64,000 bases of DNA, taken from Cognatundibacterium jejuense. GTDB lineage: Bacteria; Pseudomonadota; Gammaproteobacteria; Burkholderiales; Burkholderiaceae_D. Shown piece by piece: positions 35,920 through 44,924 of the stretch (position 1 is its first letter; the number at the start of each line of letters is the position of its first letter). The stretch lies in contig NZ_JACOFV010000001.1 in NCBI RefSeq assembly GCF_014284255.1, positions 62,001 through 126,000 on the forward strand, written 5' to 3'. Made by a program: the position numbers and the translations under genes. The notes under the pieces were generated by a model. The model saw only the letters and a list, made by a program, of their open reading frames with translations, had not been told where the DNA came from and did no database searches.

Positions 35920-35981
35920 ATTGAATGTAAGAATTTAGTGACGAAGCCGACTCAATAATATCAATCAACTTGGAGAATCTG

Positions 35982-36443
35982 ATGCACTATTTTTTACGCT
36001 TACATGCACTTAGCCAGCTATTTGATGAGCAAATACAGCGCTGGGGCGGAAGTCTGGTTAGCTTAGGTTTGCGACTTTTTATTGGCTGGCAATTCTTTAA
36101 AGCTGGTTTGATAAAAGTATCGGATTGGTCTGTCACGCTTTCCTTATTTAGTGACGAATATACAGTGCCAGTTTTGCCACCGGAGGTTGCTGCAGTGATG
36201 GGGGCGGGTGGTGAGCTATTTTTTCCGGTATTGCTAGCGTTAGGACTTTTCTCACGTCCAGCTGCCTTGGGTTTGTTGGCAGTTAATGTGATGGCGGTGA
36301 TTTCTTACCCGCAGTTATTTCAGTTCGAATGTCCCGCTGCTATCAACGATCACTTTTATTGGGGAATTTCTTTGCTGGTTTTAGTGGCATTTGGTCCAGG
36401 TAAATTTAGCCTTGACGAGTTTTTTAAAGCTAAACGTACTTAA
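35982..36443 (+). CDS. DoxX family membrane protein of the bufferin operon
   Basis: A 153-residue DoxX/SURF4-like membrane protein with about four helices, beginning after SLGLRLFIGWQFFKAGLIKVSDW, the family's first-helix signature. It retains PPEVAAVMGAGGELFFPVLLALGLFSRPAALGLL. DoxX proteins commonly end bufA-bufB-bufC operons; their role there is unknown, probably in redox or export at the membrane. The start at 35982 follows a GGAG site; an upstream TTG at 35970 is possible. It is 62 bases after bufC. Confidence 0.88.
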   Translation: MHYFLRLHALSQLFDEQIQRWGGSLVSLGLRLFIGWQFFKAGLIKVSDWSVTLSLFSDEYTVPVLPPEVAAVMGAGGELFFPVLLALGLFSRPAALGLLAVNVMAVISYPQLFQFECPAAINDHFYWGISLLVLVAFGPGKFSLDEFFKAKRT

Positions 36444-36500
36444 GCTTAGTTAGATTAGATCGCAGATCTGACTTAGAGCTAATATGCCGTAGATAAGCAG

Positions 36501-39497
36501 TTACGCGGTCGACGCCTGCATGGCTTGCAGATTTTGTTCAAATTTTTCTAAGCCTTCGATTAATGTAGCATGGAGTTCAATCGCTTTATTTAAATTGGAT
36601 TCCTTTCCTGCTATTTCCATGTTCTCACCGATCATCGCAATGACTGATATACCTAAATTAGCGCTTGCGCCTTTGATCTGATGTCCAAGTGCCTTCACTT
36701 CAGCGAAATTTTTTTGATTAATTGCCACTTGTAAATGGTTTGTCAGTGGTCGCGTTGTTTCTAGAAACAGATTTAAAATTTCAATGTGCATACCTTTATC
36801 GTCGCCCAACATATCGACTAATCTGCTTTGATCAATCATGGGGGCGGCTTGAGCCGGTTTACCTATCACTGAATGTTCGGTGGAATCTACATCAGATATG
36901 ATATTTGTTGTCCTCAAATATCTTGTTAACACAGCTTTTAATTCAGATTTATTGACTGGTTTTGATAAGTAATCATCCATTCCAGCTTCTATACATTGCG
37001 GCTTTTCTTCGCGCATTGCATTTGCCGTTAGTGCAACGATAGGAATGTGTTTCCCGCTATTACTTTCAATTTTGCGGATGCGTCGTGTGGCTTCAAAGCC
37101 ATCCATGATTGGCATGTGGCAATCCATGAGTATCAACGCATATTTTCCTGTGCGCGACATTGTCACGCCTTCTTCACCATTGTTTGCAATATCAGACCGG
37201 TAACCTAATTGCTCCAGGATACTGACGGCTACTTTTTGATTGATTAGATTGTCTTCGACGACCAGAATTTTTTCACGGTAATTTTCGATGATTTTGTTAG
37301 TAAAAATTTGGTCTTCATTTCTTCGTAAAGGCGTTCCTGGTATTGCACGTTGCCTACGGTTTTGCCCCTGCTGAATAGCGGCAAAGAGGCTGCTGTATTT
37401 TATAGGCACCGGAAGTGACGTCGCATATTCCGGTCCTTTAATATGAAGATCTTGAATACCTTCACTATCTAGCAGAATGATATAGGTGTCTGGATGTTTT
37501 TGTTTGAGTTGTTCAAGGAGAATTTTGTTAGTTTCGATTAGTTGAGAGTCAAACAGACAGACATGAATCTCCGAAAACTCCTGTATGTGCTGAGAAAATT
37601 CCTCTGGATGCTCGGCTATTGCTGCCGATATGCCATAAGACATGAGATATGCTTTGACGCCTTGGGATAAGCCATCGCCACGACAAAACGCAAGGACCTT
37701 GATTTCTTTTTGCTGACGATGGCGTTGCGAGATAGTTTTGCTATTAACACTCACTAACGGAATGTCAAACCAGAACCGGGAGCCTGAGCCTGGCTGGCTT
37801 TCAACACCAATTTCACCATCCATTAATTCGACGAGACGCTTGCAAATAGATAGGCCTAAACCTGTACCACCAAAACGTCGTGTGATTGAGTTGTCTGCTT
37901 GCGTAAATGGCGTGAATAGGGTGGGGAGTATTTCTGGTGCTATGCCAATACCAGAGTCGATAATTTCGAAGCGAATCAAATGGGTGCTGAGCGTTTTTCC
38001 TTGAGAAGTGACATTGACAGTGATGTCCCCATTTTCTGTAAATTTGATCGCATTTCCGATCAAATTTAACAAGATCTGGCGTAGTCGACCCGGGTCGGTG
38101 CTGACGATTTCAGGTAGCGTGGGTTCGATAAAACTAATGATGCGAAGATGTTTTCTTTTGGCTCTTTCTAACAAAACTTCAACGCTGGCTTCAACGACAT
38201 TGAGCAAGTCACATTCGGTTTGCTCGATTTGCATTTTTCCAGCTTCAATTTTTGAGAAATCTAAAATGTCATTAATGATCGCCATCAGCGAGTTGGCAGA
38301 TTCATCAATAACTTTAGTAAATTCTCTTTGCTTGGGATCGAGTGCGCTGTCTAGCAATAAATTGGTCATGCCGATGACGCCGTTCATTGGTGTGCGAATT
38401 TCATGGCTCATGGTGGATAAAAATGCGCTCTTCGCATGATTGGCTTGTTCAGCACGAATTTTAGCAATTTCTAATGCGGATTCATAATGATCACGAATAC
38501 GCATCAGCCAAGTGAGCAAAGCTGCACAGACCAGAACGAAACACGCGAGTGCAATACCGGTCCATTTTAAGTTGCGTGAGCTTTCGTACCATTTGGCGAT
38601 GGCATAGGTTTCTGATATGGCGCTAATGGCGACGATGGGGTAGCTGTGGGGCGAGCGGAAATTGATGATATAGGTGTTTTGCGACGAAAAGCTGTCTGAT
38701 ATTGTTAAACGGACTTGCCCATATTCCGTTTCGCTTTGTAAAAGCTTGAATATCGGTAAGTCGGGGTAAGACTTGCCGAGCGAAAAATGTTCATTTGGTG
38801 TTGTGTTGAGTACTTTGCCGCTGTAATCGAATATCGTCACAAAATTGATTTTTGCGCCTAGCATGCTATTGAAATCAGCCAATAAATATTGTGGGTTTAC
38901 CATGGTGAGCATGATGTAATCCTGCCCTTTGACCGTGACTTGCTTGGCAAAAGGAACGCAATGCGTGCCGTTCAGGTTTTCTTCTTTGGCGACGCCATTG
39001 GCGTCTAGCTCATGAATGTCACGGATGAAGACTGGTCGTCCTGCTTCCAGCGCACTGCCAGGGGTATCTTTAAAACCCATCCATTGAAGGTCAATATGTT
39101 TGCCCAATTCAGCACGGTTCGAGCTGGCTAAAACTGTTCCGTCTTTACTTAAAATGGATATCGATCGCAGATGCGTGGAGTTGTTGACCGTTGCGTCAAT
39201 AATTTTTCGTACTTCCATGTCGCTAACACTGGTACTGGAAGCTTGCCCACTATTTTTGAATATGCCAGCAATGACGTTTAAGGAATTATCAATTGACGAT
39301 AAAGTTCTGGTGAGATGACTCTCCAGCATCTTCGCCAATAATTCACCGCGAACATTGGTTTCCTGGATTGCGAGTGCTTTGTCGTGATTCAGTAAATAGA
39401 TCGTAGCAAATAAAATGCCGACACTGAAAATCACACCGGAAATCATCCATAAAGGAAATTTGCGTAAGATGCGAAGTATCTGTGTGTTGGCTTGCAT
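36501..39497 (-). CDS. Hybrid sensor histidine kinase with receiver and Hpt domains
   Basis: A 998-residue membrane-bound phosphorelay protein. TM1 lies at about 15-34 and a periplasmic PDC/Cache-like sensor at about 35-300. TM2 is near 315 ([20 protein letters not shown]). HisKA follows, with its phosphorylated histidine in [13 protein letters not shown] (about 365), then HATPase_c ([16 protein letters not shown]). A degenerate receiver-like segment comes next ([15 protein letters not shown]). A true receiver ([46 protein letters not shown]) and a C-terminal Hpt domain ([14 protein letters not shown]) complete it. The output partner is not adjacent. Upstream lies an orphan binding protein. 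Signal unknown; BarA-like architecture. Confidence 0.93.
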   Translation of the reverse strand: MQANTQILRILRKFPLWMISGVIFSVGILFATIYLLNHDKALAIQETNVRGELLAKMLESHLTRTLSSIDNSLNVIAGIFKNSGQASSTSVSDMEVRKIIDATVNNSTHLRSISILSKDGTVLASSNRAELGKHIDLQWMGFKDTPGSALEAGRPVFIRDIHELDANGVAKEENLNGTHCVPFAKQVTVKGQDYIMLTMVNPQYLLADFNSMLGAKINFVTIFDYSGKVLNTTPNEHFSLGKSYPDLPIFKLLQSETEYGQVRLTISDSFSSQNTYIINFRSPHSYPIVAISAISETYAIAKWYESSRNLKWTGIALACFVLVCAALLTWLMRIRDHYESALEIAKIRAEQANHAKSAFLSTMSHEIRTPMNGVIGMTNLLLDSALDPKQREFTKVIDESANSLMAIINDILDFSKIEAGKMQIEQTECDLLNVVEASVEVLLERAKRKHLRIISFIEPTLPEIVSTDPGRLRQILLNLIGNAIKFTENGDITVNVTSQGKTLSTHLIRFEIIDSGIGIAPEILPTLFTPFTQADNSITRRFGGTGLGLSICKRLVELMDGEIGVESQPGSGSRFWFDIPLVSVNSKTISQRHRQQKEIKVLAFCRGDGLSQGVKAYLMSYGISAAIAEHPEEFSQHIQEFSEIHVCLFDSQLIETNKILLEQLKQKHPDTYIILLDSEGIQDLHIKGPEYATSLPVPIKYSSLFAAIQQGQNRRQRAIPGTPLRRNEDQIFTNKIIENYREKILVVEDNLINQKVAVSILEQLGYRSDIANNGEEGVTMSRTGKYALILMDCHMPIMDGFEATRRIRKIESNSGKHIPIVALTANAMREEKPQCIEAGMDDYLSKPVNKSELKAVLTRYLRTTNIISDVDSTEHSVIGKPAQAAPMIDQSRLVDMLGDDKGMHIEILNLFLETTRPLTNHLQVAINQKNFAEVKALGHQIKGASANLGISVIAMIGENMEIAGKESNLNKAIELHATLIEGLEKFEQNLQAMQASTA

Positions 39498-39632
39498 TTT
39501 TGGTTATTCGTTTCGTAGATAGAACTTGCGCAAATTGCCTCGACCAAGAGTGGTGAAGAACACAGTAAACATGCACTATGTTGAAAACTCAGAGCCACAA
39601 GGTTGCGAATCCCAGTTTTGTGTGCCCCGTAC

Positions 39633-40511
39633 TTAATTGGTCACGACGATGGGATCCAATTTATGCTTGCTCGCTATGGAGTGTAATCTACCATCTCTTT
39701 TAATTTTATCAATAAAAGAATTGATGCGGGCTAAGAAGGCTGGATCACCAGGGGCGATAGCGTAGGCATAATCCGTCATGTGAAATGGCTTACTTGGAGA
39801 GATCATTCTTGCCCAGTCAGTGGTCTCCAACATCCGGCGGCTATAAGGGAAGTCCGTCATAAAGACATCTGCACGTCCTGATTCGACTTCCTGCTCGCGC
39901 GTGAGCGGGGGTGCCACGACTAGTAACTTTGCTTGCTTCAGCGTTTTTTGCATGATGGATACCATCAAGGTGCCATCCTGAGCGGCAACGATGCGCCCTG
40001 GCTTATCAATGTCATCCCAGGATTGGATCGTGTCGTTGGCTTTTGATTTGATCGCATATATGTCGCTACGCAAATAGGGTTGCGAGAATTCAAGCTGTGC
40101 AATTCTCGCTGGTGTAATGCCCACTGCGTGCATGGCGATATCACATTTGTTTTTTAACAGATTGTCGATCAGCTCCGGAAATGAACTGTCTATGTATCTG
40201 ATTTTTACACCGAGATCTTTTTCAAGTTCGACGGAGATATCGATGTCGATACCGGTCAAGGTTTTGGTTTTAGGATTCTTGAAGGTAATACCGTAATAGT
40301 CAGGCCAAATGCACACCTTGAGTTCGCCTGATTGCAAAATTTGCTGTAGCTTCGTTTTTTGATAGTTTGGTTGCCCGGCAAGGGAAACACAACTTATTGC
40401 ACTTAACAGGGTCGCGATAATAAAAGCTGGAAGATTTGTTTTCACGGTGCTGGCCCTAATGGAGTCAAACAAAGATAAGCGTGGTAAGCATTTGATGTGA
40501 ATGCTTATCAA
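39633..40511 (-). CDS. Periplasmic substrate-binding protein (amino-acid type, PBP2), orphan
   Basis: A 292-residue solute-binding protein with a signal peptide (hydrophobic core about residues 28-45, cleaved near SLA-GQP) and the type 2 periplasmic binding fold: LKVCIWPDYYGITFKNPKTK, TGIDIDISVELEKDLGVKI, CDIAMHAVGITPARIAQLEFSQPY and SGRADVFMTDFPYSRRML. This matches the polar amino-acid-binding family. No ABC permease or ATPase accompanies it; instead a hybrid kinase follows 135 bases downstream on the same strand, so it may work as a sensor input or as part of a dispersed transporter. Confidence 0.86.
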   Translation of the reverse strand: MISIHIKCLPRLSLFDSIRASTVKTNLPAFIIATLLSAISCVSLAGQPNYQKTKLQQILQSGELKVCIWPDYYGITFKNPKTKTLTGIDIDISVELEKDLGVKIRYIDSSFPELIDNLLKNKCDIAMHAVGITPARIAQLEFSQPYLRSDIYAIKSKANDTIQSWDDIDKPGRIVAAQDGTLMVSIMQKTLKQAKLLVVAPPLTREQEVESGRADVFMTDFPYSRRMLETTDWARMISPSKPFHMTDYAYAIAPGDPAFLARINSFIDKIKRDGRLHSIASKHKLDPIVVTN

Positions 40512-40665
40512 ATAAGTTCAGTGTGACGACAAATTGGTATGATGTGCAATTAAATTTTGGTTAAATACATGCAATTATCTAACTTGTTTTACAGAAATTC
40601 TCATTCTTAACATTGTTGCAGTAAAGATAGAAAAAATTACTTACTGCTGAGCCTGAAGGCTGATA

Positions 40666-40703
40666 AACAAAGTGAACGTGGATTTGCCGAGGTTCACTTT
40701 GTT
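40666..40703. terminator. Hairpin between the binding-protein gene and mscS
   Basis: A 12-base-pair perfect stem (AACAAAGTGAAC and its complement) with a 14-base loop lies just past the mscS stop (minus strand). No clear U-tract follows on the minus strand, so this is a probable rather than certain terminator. Confidence 0.5.
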
Positions 40704-40742
40704 ATTGCTGTCTAGTTTGACATAGCCTCAATGACTACACGA

Positions 40743-41558
40743 TTAAACGTGACTTTGGTGAATAGCCACCTGATGTACCGCCGGAACTGGCCAGCCAGCC
40801 TCAGCGCAGGCTGCTGCAATGGCTTTGTTTGTATCAAAGTAGACTTGCCAGTAATCTTTGTTGTTGCAGTACGGACGTACGGTAATCAGGCTGCCAGCTG
40901 CATTGAATTCCAGAATTTCTATCGTCGGTTCTGGTGTGCCGGTGATGTTGGTGACTTTCGCAACGTGACGTTTTAAAACCTCAATTGCCTCTAACGGATT
41001 GACGCCATTGGCAATCTGACATTTCAGATCGACGCGGCGATGTGGGTTGGAAGAGTAATTCACCAGGTTGTCGGAGAAAATTTTGCTGTTTCCGACGTAG
41101 ACACGCAAGTTGTCACCGGTTGTCATGGTGGTAGAAAACAAGCCAATTTCTGTGACTTCGCCAGTCTGGCCGCCTGCACTAATTGCATCACCGACTTTGA
41201 ACGGGCGCAAAATGACAAGAAAAATACCCGCAGCGAAGTTCGATAGCAAGCCAGACCACGCGACGCCAATCGCCACGCCACCAGCAGCGATCAAGGCCGC
41301 AAAAGATGTCGTTTGAATTCCGCACACATCCAGAATAGCCATGACCAAAGCAATGCGCAAAGCGACACGTAATGATGATTCGCTGTAGCTAATTAATGTT
41401 GGATCAACTTTACGCAGTGTCATTGCCCGGCGTAATAAATTGGTCAGCATGCCGATGACGATGCCACCGATAATCCAGATCGCGAGTGCGGACAGGATTT
41501 TTATTCCAAACGGAATGAGATACATATTTACAAGTTGTTCGGCTTCGATGTTTGGCAT
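40743..41558 (-). CDS. mscS: Small-conductance mechanosensitive channel MscS
   Basis: A 271-residue channel that releases solutes under hypo-osmotic stress. Three membrane helices span about residues 12-115 (IKILSALAIWIIGGIVIGML; TSFAALIAAGGVAIGVAWSG). The third is the glycine/alanine-rich pore helix with the LIAAGGVAIGVAWSGLLSNF pattern, and the beta domain carries the conserved LRPFKVGDAISAGGQTGEV. The start at 41558, after AAGGACAACC, is preferred; the open frame extends to 41624. Stand-alone gene. Confidence 0.94.
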   Translation of the reverse strand: MPNIEAEQLVNMYLIPFGIKILSALAIWIIGGIVIGMLTNLLRRAMTLRKVDPTLISYSESSLRVALRIALVMAILDVCGIQTTSFAALIAAGGVAIGVAWSGLLSNFAAGIFLVILRPFKVGDAISAGGQTGEVTEIGLFSTTMTTGDNLRVYVGNSKIFSDNLVNYSSNPHRRVDLKCQIANGVNPLEAIEVLKRHVAKVTNITGTPEPTIEILEFNAAGSLITVRPYCNNKDYWQVYFDTNKAIAAACAEAGWPVPAVHQVAIHQSHV

Positions 41559-41751
41559 GGTTGTCCTTTTAAAAAATGGATCTGAGAGATATATTAATAT
41601 CGGTTTTTGTGAATTTATTGTCAATGTAAAATATGTAAAGCATTGATAAAAACAATATTAATTTGCACTACCTGAGTGGGTATGACTATGTGTATATTTT
41701 GTAGGTGAGCGCACAATGTTATTCTTAAAATATATTGATTTTTTTATTTCA

Positions 41752-41788
41752 ATGTTTTTCAGCTATTGATTCGATAGCTAAATACCAT
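41752..41788 (+). promoter_or_regulatory. OxyR-like binding site upstream of dps
   Basis: CTAT (41763-41766), seven bases, ATAG (41774-41777), seven bases, then CCAT (41785-41788) reproduce the OxyR arrangement ATAG-N7-CTAT-N7-ATAG-N7-CTAT for the central pair and one outer element with one mismatch; the other outer element is weak. It lies about 80-110 bases upstream of the dps start codon. dps is a known OxyR target in E. coli. Confidence 0.5.
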
Positions 41789-41865
41789 TGGGAAACCCTG
41801 GGTAATAGGTGCAAACTTGTCTCATTCCAGAGAGTTGCACTGGACAGATTACTAAGGAGTTCAAC

Positions 41866-42366
41866 ATGGAAACGATGAATAATTTACCTCGCCAGAACAG
41901 TATCGACATTGGCATCAATGATGCAAACCGTATGCAAATTGCCCAAGGGCTGTCAGTTTTGCTGGCTGACAGTTACACCTTGTATCTGATGACGCATAAT
42001 TTTCATTGGAATGTCACTGGGCCGCACTTTAATACGCTGCACACCATGTTCATGGCGCAATATACTGAGCAGTGGAATGCGCTGGATTTGATCGCTGAGC
42101 GCATCCGTTCATTAGGTCATCACGCGCCAGGAACGTACAAAGAATTCGTTCGCTTGTCATCCATTGCAGAAGTGGAGGGCACACCAAAAGCCATGGATAT
42201 GGTGCGCTATCTGGTGAAAGCGCAAGAAGCGACGGCAAAAACAGCGCGAAACCTTTTTGGGTTTGTGTCAGAGGTCAATGATCAACCAACGGCAGACTTG
42301 TTGACCCAACGTTTACAGGTGCATGAAAAAACTGCTTGGATGTTGAGAAGTTTGCTTGAAGATTAA
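41866..42366 (+). CDS. dps: Dps DNA-binding ferritin-like protein
   Basis: A 166-residue Dps-family protein that oxidises and stores iron in a dodecamer and protects DNA during oxidative stress. The ferroxidase site is in MTHNFHWNVTGPHFNTLHTMF with the conserved His and Asp/Glu residues, followed by WNALDLIAERIRSLGHHAPGTY. The start at 41866 (METMNNL) is preceded by AAGGAG; the earlier in-frame ATG at 41809 is less likely. An OxyR-like site upstream fits oxidative-stress control. Single gene. Confidence 0.95.
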   Translation: METMNNLPRQNSIDIGINDANRMQIAQGLSVLLADSYTLYLMTHNFHWNVTGPHFNTLHTMFMAQYTEQWNALDLIAERIRSLGHHAPGTYKEFVRLSSIAEVEGTPKAMDMVRYLVKAQEATAKTARNLFGFVSEVNDQPTADLLTQRLQVHEKTAWMLRSLLED

Positions 42367-42393
42367 TCTTTGTTTCTTGGGATGAGGCGATAT

Positions 42394-43215
42394 TTAGTCT
42401 GTCAAATGTCGACGCATCCATAAGCTTAGAGCGTCGACCATCGCCACCAGAATCAGCATAGCGATAATGACGGTGGCGGCGGTTGGCATTTGAAAAAGAG
42501 ATAGATGATATTTAAGCATTTGCCCCAGGCCGCCGGCACCTACGACACCTAAAATGGCCGCAGCACGGATATTATTTTCCCATCGGTATAGCGTGTAAGA
42601 TAGAAGTTGTGGAAGGGCCTGAAATAAGCTCGCGTACAAGAAAGCCGTGGTAGCGCTGCTACCATTGATGCGCAGCGTGCTTTCACATTCTTTTGGTAGG
42701 TTTTCCAGGGTTTCGGCAAATAAGCGACCTAGTACTCCTGATGTATGTGCTGCCAGTGCAATCGTTCCGGCAAACGGACCTAGGCCCGCTGCGATAAGCA
42801 TGACCGATGCCCACACCAATTCCGGTACCGCTCTAAAGAAATTCAAAAATAAACGAGTACCATGTTTTGCGATAATTCCAAAGCGACCGCTAGCGGGAAC
42901 TGCCAGAGCCAGTCCAAACGCTGCAGCAATCGCTGTGCCTAAGGCTGACATCGCCAGTGTTTCTAAGGTGGCTAACGATACCTTGTTTAACAGGTTTGAG
43001 CTAAGATCTGGCGGCGCGAACCCAAGCAAGAATTCTTTGCTGCTCCGCATTGCTTCGTTACTGAATAAGTTGTTCCAGTCAATATTCACACTTAGAAAGC
43101 TGGCGACTGTTAAAACAATCAGTGCCAGTAGCGCTAGCGCAGTTTTTAGCTCAATCATTGCTGGAGGCTGCGGCATATCTGCGTACTCGTTGAAGTTGGA
43201 GTTAGTATGCTTCAT
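42394..43215 (-). CDS. phnE: Phosphonate-type ABC transporter permease PhnE (second)
   Basis: A 273-residue inner-membrane permease with about six helices; the binding-protein-dependent transport motif is LAAHTSGVLGRLFAETLE, and it has LPQLLSYTLYRWENNIRAAAILGVVGAGG, the PhnE signature. It overlaps the upstream phnE by four bases (ATGA), so it is the last gene of phnD-phnC-phnE-phnE. Having two permeases is common in phosphonate importers. Substrate could be phosphonate, phosphite or phosphate ester; no catabolic genes are in the window. Confidence 0.92.
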   Translation of the reverse strand: MKHTNSNFNEYADMPQPPAMIELKTALALLALIVLTVASFLSVNIDWNNLFSNEAMRSSKEFLLGFAPPDLSSNLLNKVSLATLETLAMSALGTAIAAAFGLALAVPASGRFGIIAKHGTRLFLNFFRAVPELVWASVMLIAAGLGPFAGTIALAAHTSGVLGRLFAETLENLPKECESTLRINGSSATTAFLYASLFQALPQLLSYTLYRWENNIRAAAILGVVGAGGLGQMLKYHLSLFQMPTAATVIIAMLILVAMVDALSLWMRRHLTD

Positions 43216-44057
43216 TCCAAACCTCTGCGAAATAAGTAGCTAATGATATCGGCAACTCCAACTAGCAACACAAATACGATGAGTATGGTTGATACTTCAC
43301 CACCTGCCAACATTTTCATCGATTCATCCATGCGTTGCCCTAGCCCTCCAGCGCCGACAAATCCCATCACAACCGAGCCTCTGATGGCACATTCCCATCG
43401 GTAAATCGTGTATGAAATTAGCTCAGGCGCCGCATTCGGTAAGGTGCCATAGAAAAAAGCCTGCATACGCGAGCAACCATTTTCAAGTAAAATTTTAGTT
43501 GCTCGAGGTTCGCTAGCTTCGATAATTTCTGCATATACTTTTCCCAGCATGCCGCTATAAGTCAGCGCGATGGCCAGCACACCGGCGGTAGGGCCGAGGC
43601 CAACAATGCGGACGAGCAGTAGTGCCCAAACCAGTTCGGGCACGCTGCGCAATAACACCAATATCCAGCGCACAATTTGCCTGATTAAACGTGCAAGCCA
43701 GTGCGTCTGATGTCTTCCCAGACTCGAAATTGACAATTGCTCATTGACGATGAAAGTCATTGGAATTGCTGCCAACATCGCCAACACACTGCCAGTAGTG
43801 GCCATCGCGATGGTTTGCCAGGTGGAACTGATGACCACATCTAAAAATTCAGGATCATGGGCGGGCGGGAAAAAATTCCCTAAAAATCGACTCGTCGCAT
43901 AAATACTTTGTGCATCAAGTAGTAACCAAGGTTTAAATTCAGTCAATACCAATGCTGGCCACAGTAGTATGGTAAAAACCAATCCAGTCATCACGCGAGA
44001 ACGCCACGCAGGATCATTAAAAAGGGGGGGGTGCCGCTTTAGCTGGTTATTTTGCAT
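43212..44057 (-). CDS. phnE: Phosphonate-type ABC transporter permease PhnE (first)
   Basis: A 281-residue permease paralogous to its downstream neighbour, with LTYSGMLGKVYAEIIEASE and PELISYTIYRWECAIRGSVVMGFVGAGGLGQ. A run of eight G residues (44024-44031 on the plus strand) lies about 25 bases into the coding region, encoding the Pro repeats after MQNNQLKRH. It begins 12 bases after phnC. Loss or gain of one base there would stop translation early, so the tract could mediate phase variation, but I see the intact frame only. Confidence 0.92.
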   Translation of the reverse strand: MQNNQLKRHPPLFNDPAWRSRVMTGLVFTILLWPALVLTEFKPWLLLDAQSIYATSRFLGNFFPPAHDPEFLDVVISSTWQTIAMATTGSVLAMLAAIPMTFIVNEQLSISSLGRHQTHWLARLIRQIVRWILVLLRSVPELVWALLLVRIVGLGPTAGVLAIALTYSGMLGKVYAEIIEASEPRATKILLENGCSRMQAFFYGTLPNAAPELISYTIYRWECAIRGSVVMGFVGAGGLGQRMDESMKMLAGGEVSTILIVFVLLVGVADIISYLFRRGLE

Positions 44058-44069
44058 GAGTTTTTAGCT

Positions 44070-44924
44070 TCAGTAGCACACTGGCTTGTCTATGTGACTG
44101 ACTAAGGGATATGCATCCGTCTTCATTTCCGGCAGCGTGTTCTGATACAAGTCAGCAATCATTTGGTCGGTAACCTGACGACTGTCGAATTGAATTTTTC
44201 CTTCACGCAAACCAATAATTCGGGTGAATTTGTTGCGGGCGTGGTCAACCTGATGCAAGCTGCAAATGAGGCTTGCATTTCGTGTGCTGGCTTCCTGTTG
44301 CAGTGTCTCAAGCGTTTGTGCGGCGAGTTGTGGGTCAAGCGCGGATAGTGGTTCATCGACTAATAGAAGCTGAGCGTTGGACAACAGCAAGCGTGCAAGT
44401 CCACAACGTTGACGTTCCCCGCCGGATAGTTTGTCGACCCGTGCATATAGCTTATCTTGCAGATTAAAGCGCGATAACGCCTGATAGGCCTCAAGCGGCG
44501 CCACGGGTTTGATGAGGTTTCTGAGTGCTGTTGCAAATGACCACTGCGGAAGTTTGCCGGCCAGTATCGCAGTGACGACGCGTTGGCGCGCTGGCAGTGG
44601 TGGTGTTTGCGGCGCTAAAAATAATTGTCGCCGCAAATCGTGGCGCTCGCTGCTTGACAGCTCCCAGGGTGATTTCTCGTTAAAAGTAATCACCCCGGAA
44701 CTTGCCTGATGTGCAAAGGCCAGGGTGTGCAGTAGGGTGGTTTTTCCTGCGCCAGACGGCCCTATAATGGCAATTTGCTCACCGCGTGCTATCGTTAAAT
44801 TGATATCATGAAGAGCAAACTTGCTATTATTTTTTAACGCTGGTTGCTTACCTTCAAAAACTGCGGCAACCGCATCTGGATGCTGAACAAACAGGTTTTG
44901 CAAACGCAGTTGTGGCGCTGTCAT
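44070..44924 (-). CDS. phnC: Phosphonate-type ABC transporter ATP-binding protein PhnC
   Basis: A 284-residue ABC ATPase with Walker A IIGPSGAGKTTLL, Q-loop AFAHQ and APQ regions, the signature LSGGERQRCGLARLLL, Walker B LLLVDEPLSALDP and the switch histidine in LICSLHQVDHA. It is longer than typical PhnC (about 250-260), with an N-terminal extension QLRLQNLFVQHPDAVAAVFEG. Its start overlaps the phnD stop by one base. It energises the two PhnE permeases. Confidence 0.94.
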   Translation of the reverse strand: MTAPQLRLQNLFVQHPDAVAAVFEGKQPALKNNSKFALHDINLTIARGEQIAIIGPSGAGKTTLLHTLAFAHQASSGVITFNEKSPWELSSSERHDLRRQLFLAPQTPPLPARQRVVTAILAGKLPQWSFATALRNLIKPVAPLEAYQALSRFNLQDKLYARVDKLSGGERQRCGLARLLLSNAQLLLVDEPLSALDPQLAAQTLETLQQEASTRNASLICSLHQVDHARNKFTRIIGLREGKIQFDSRQVTDQMIADLYQNTLPEMKTDAYPLVSHIDKPVCY

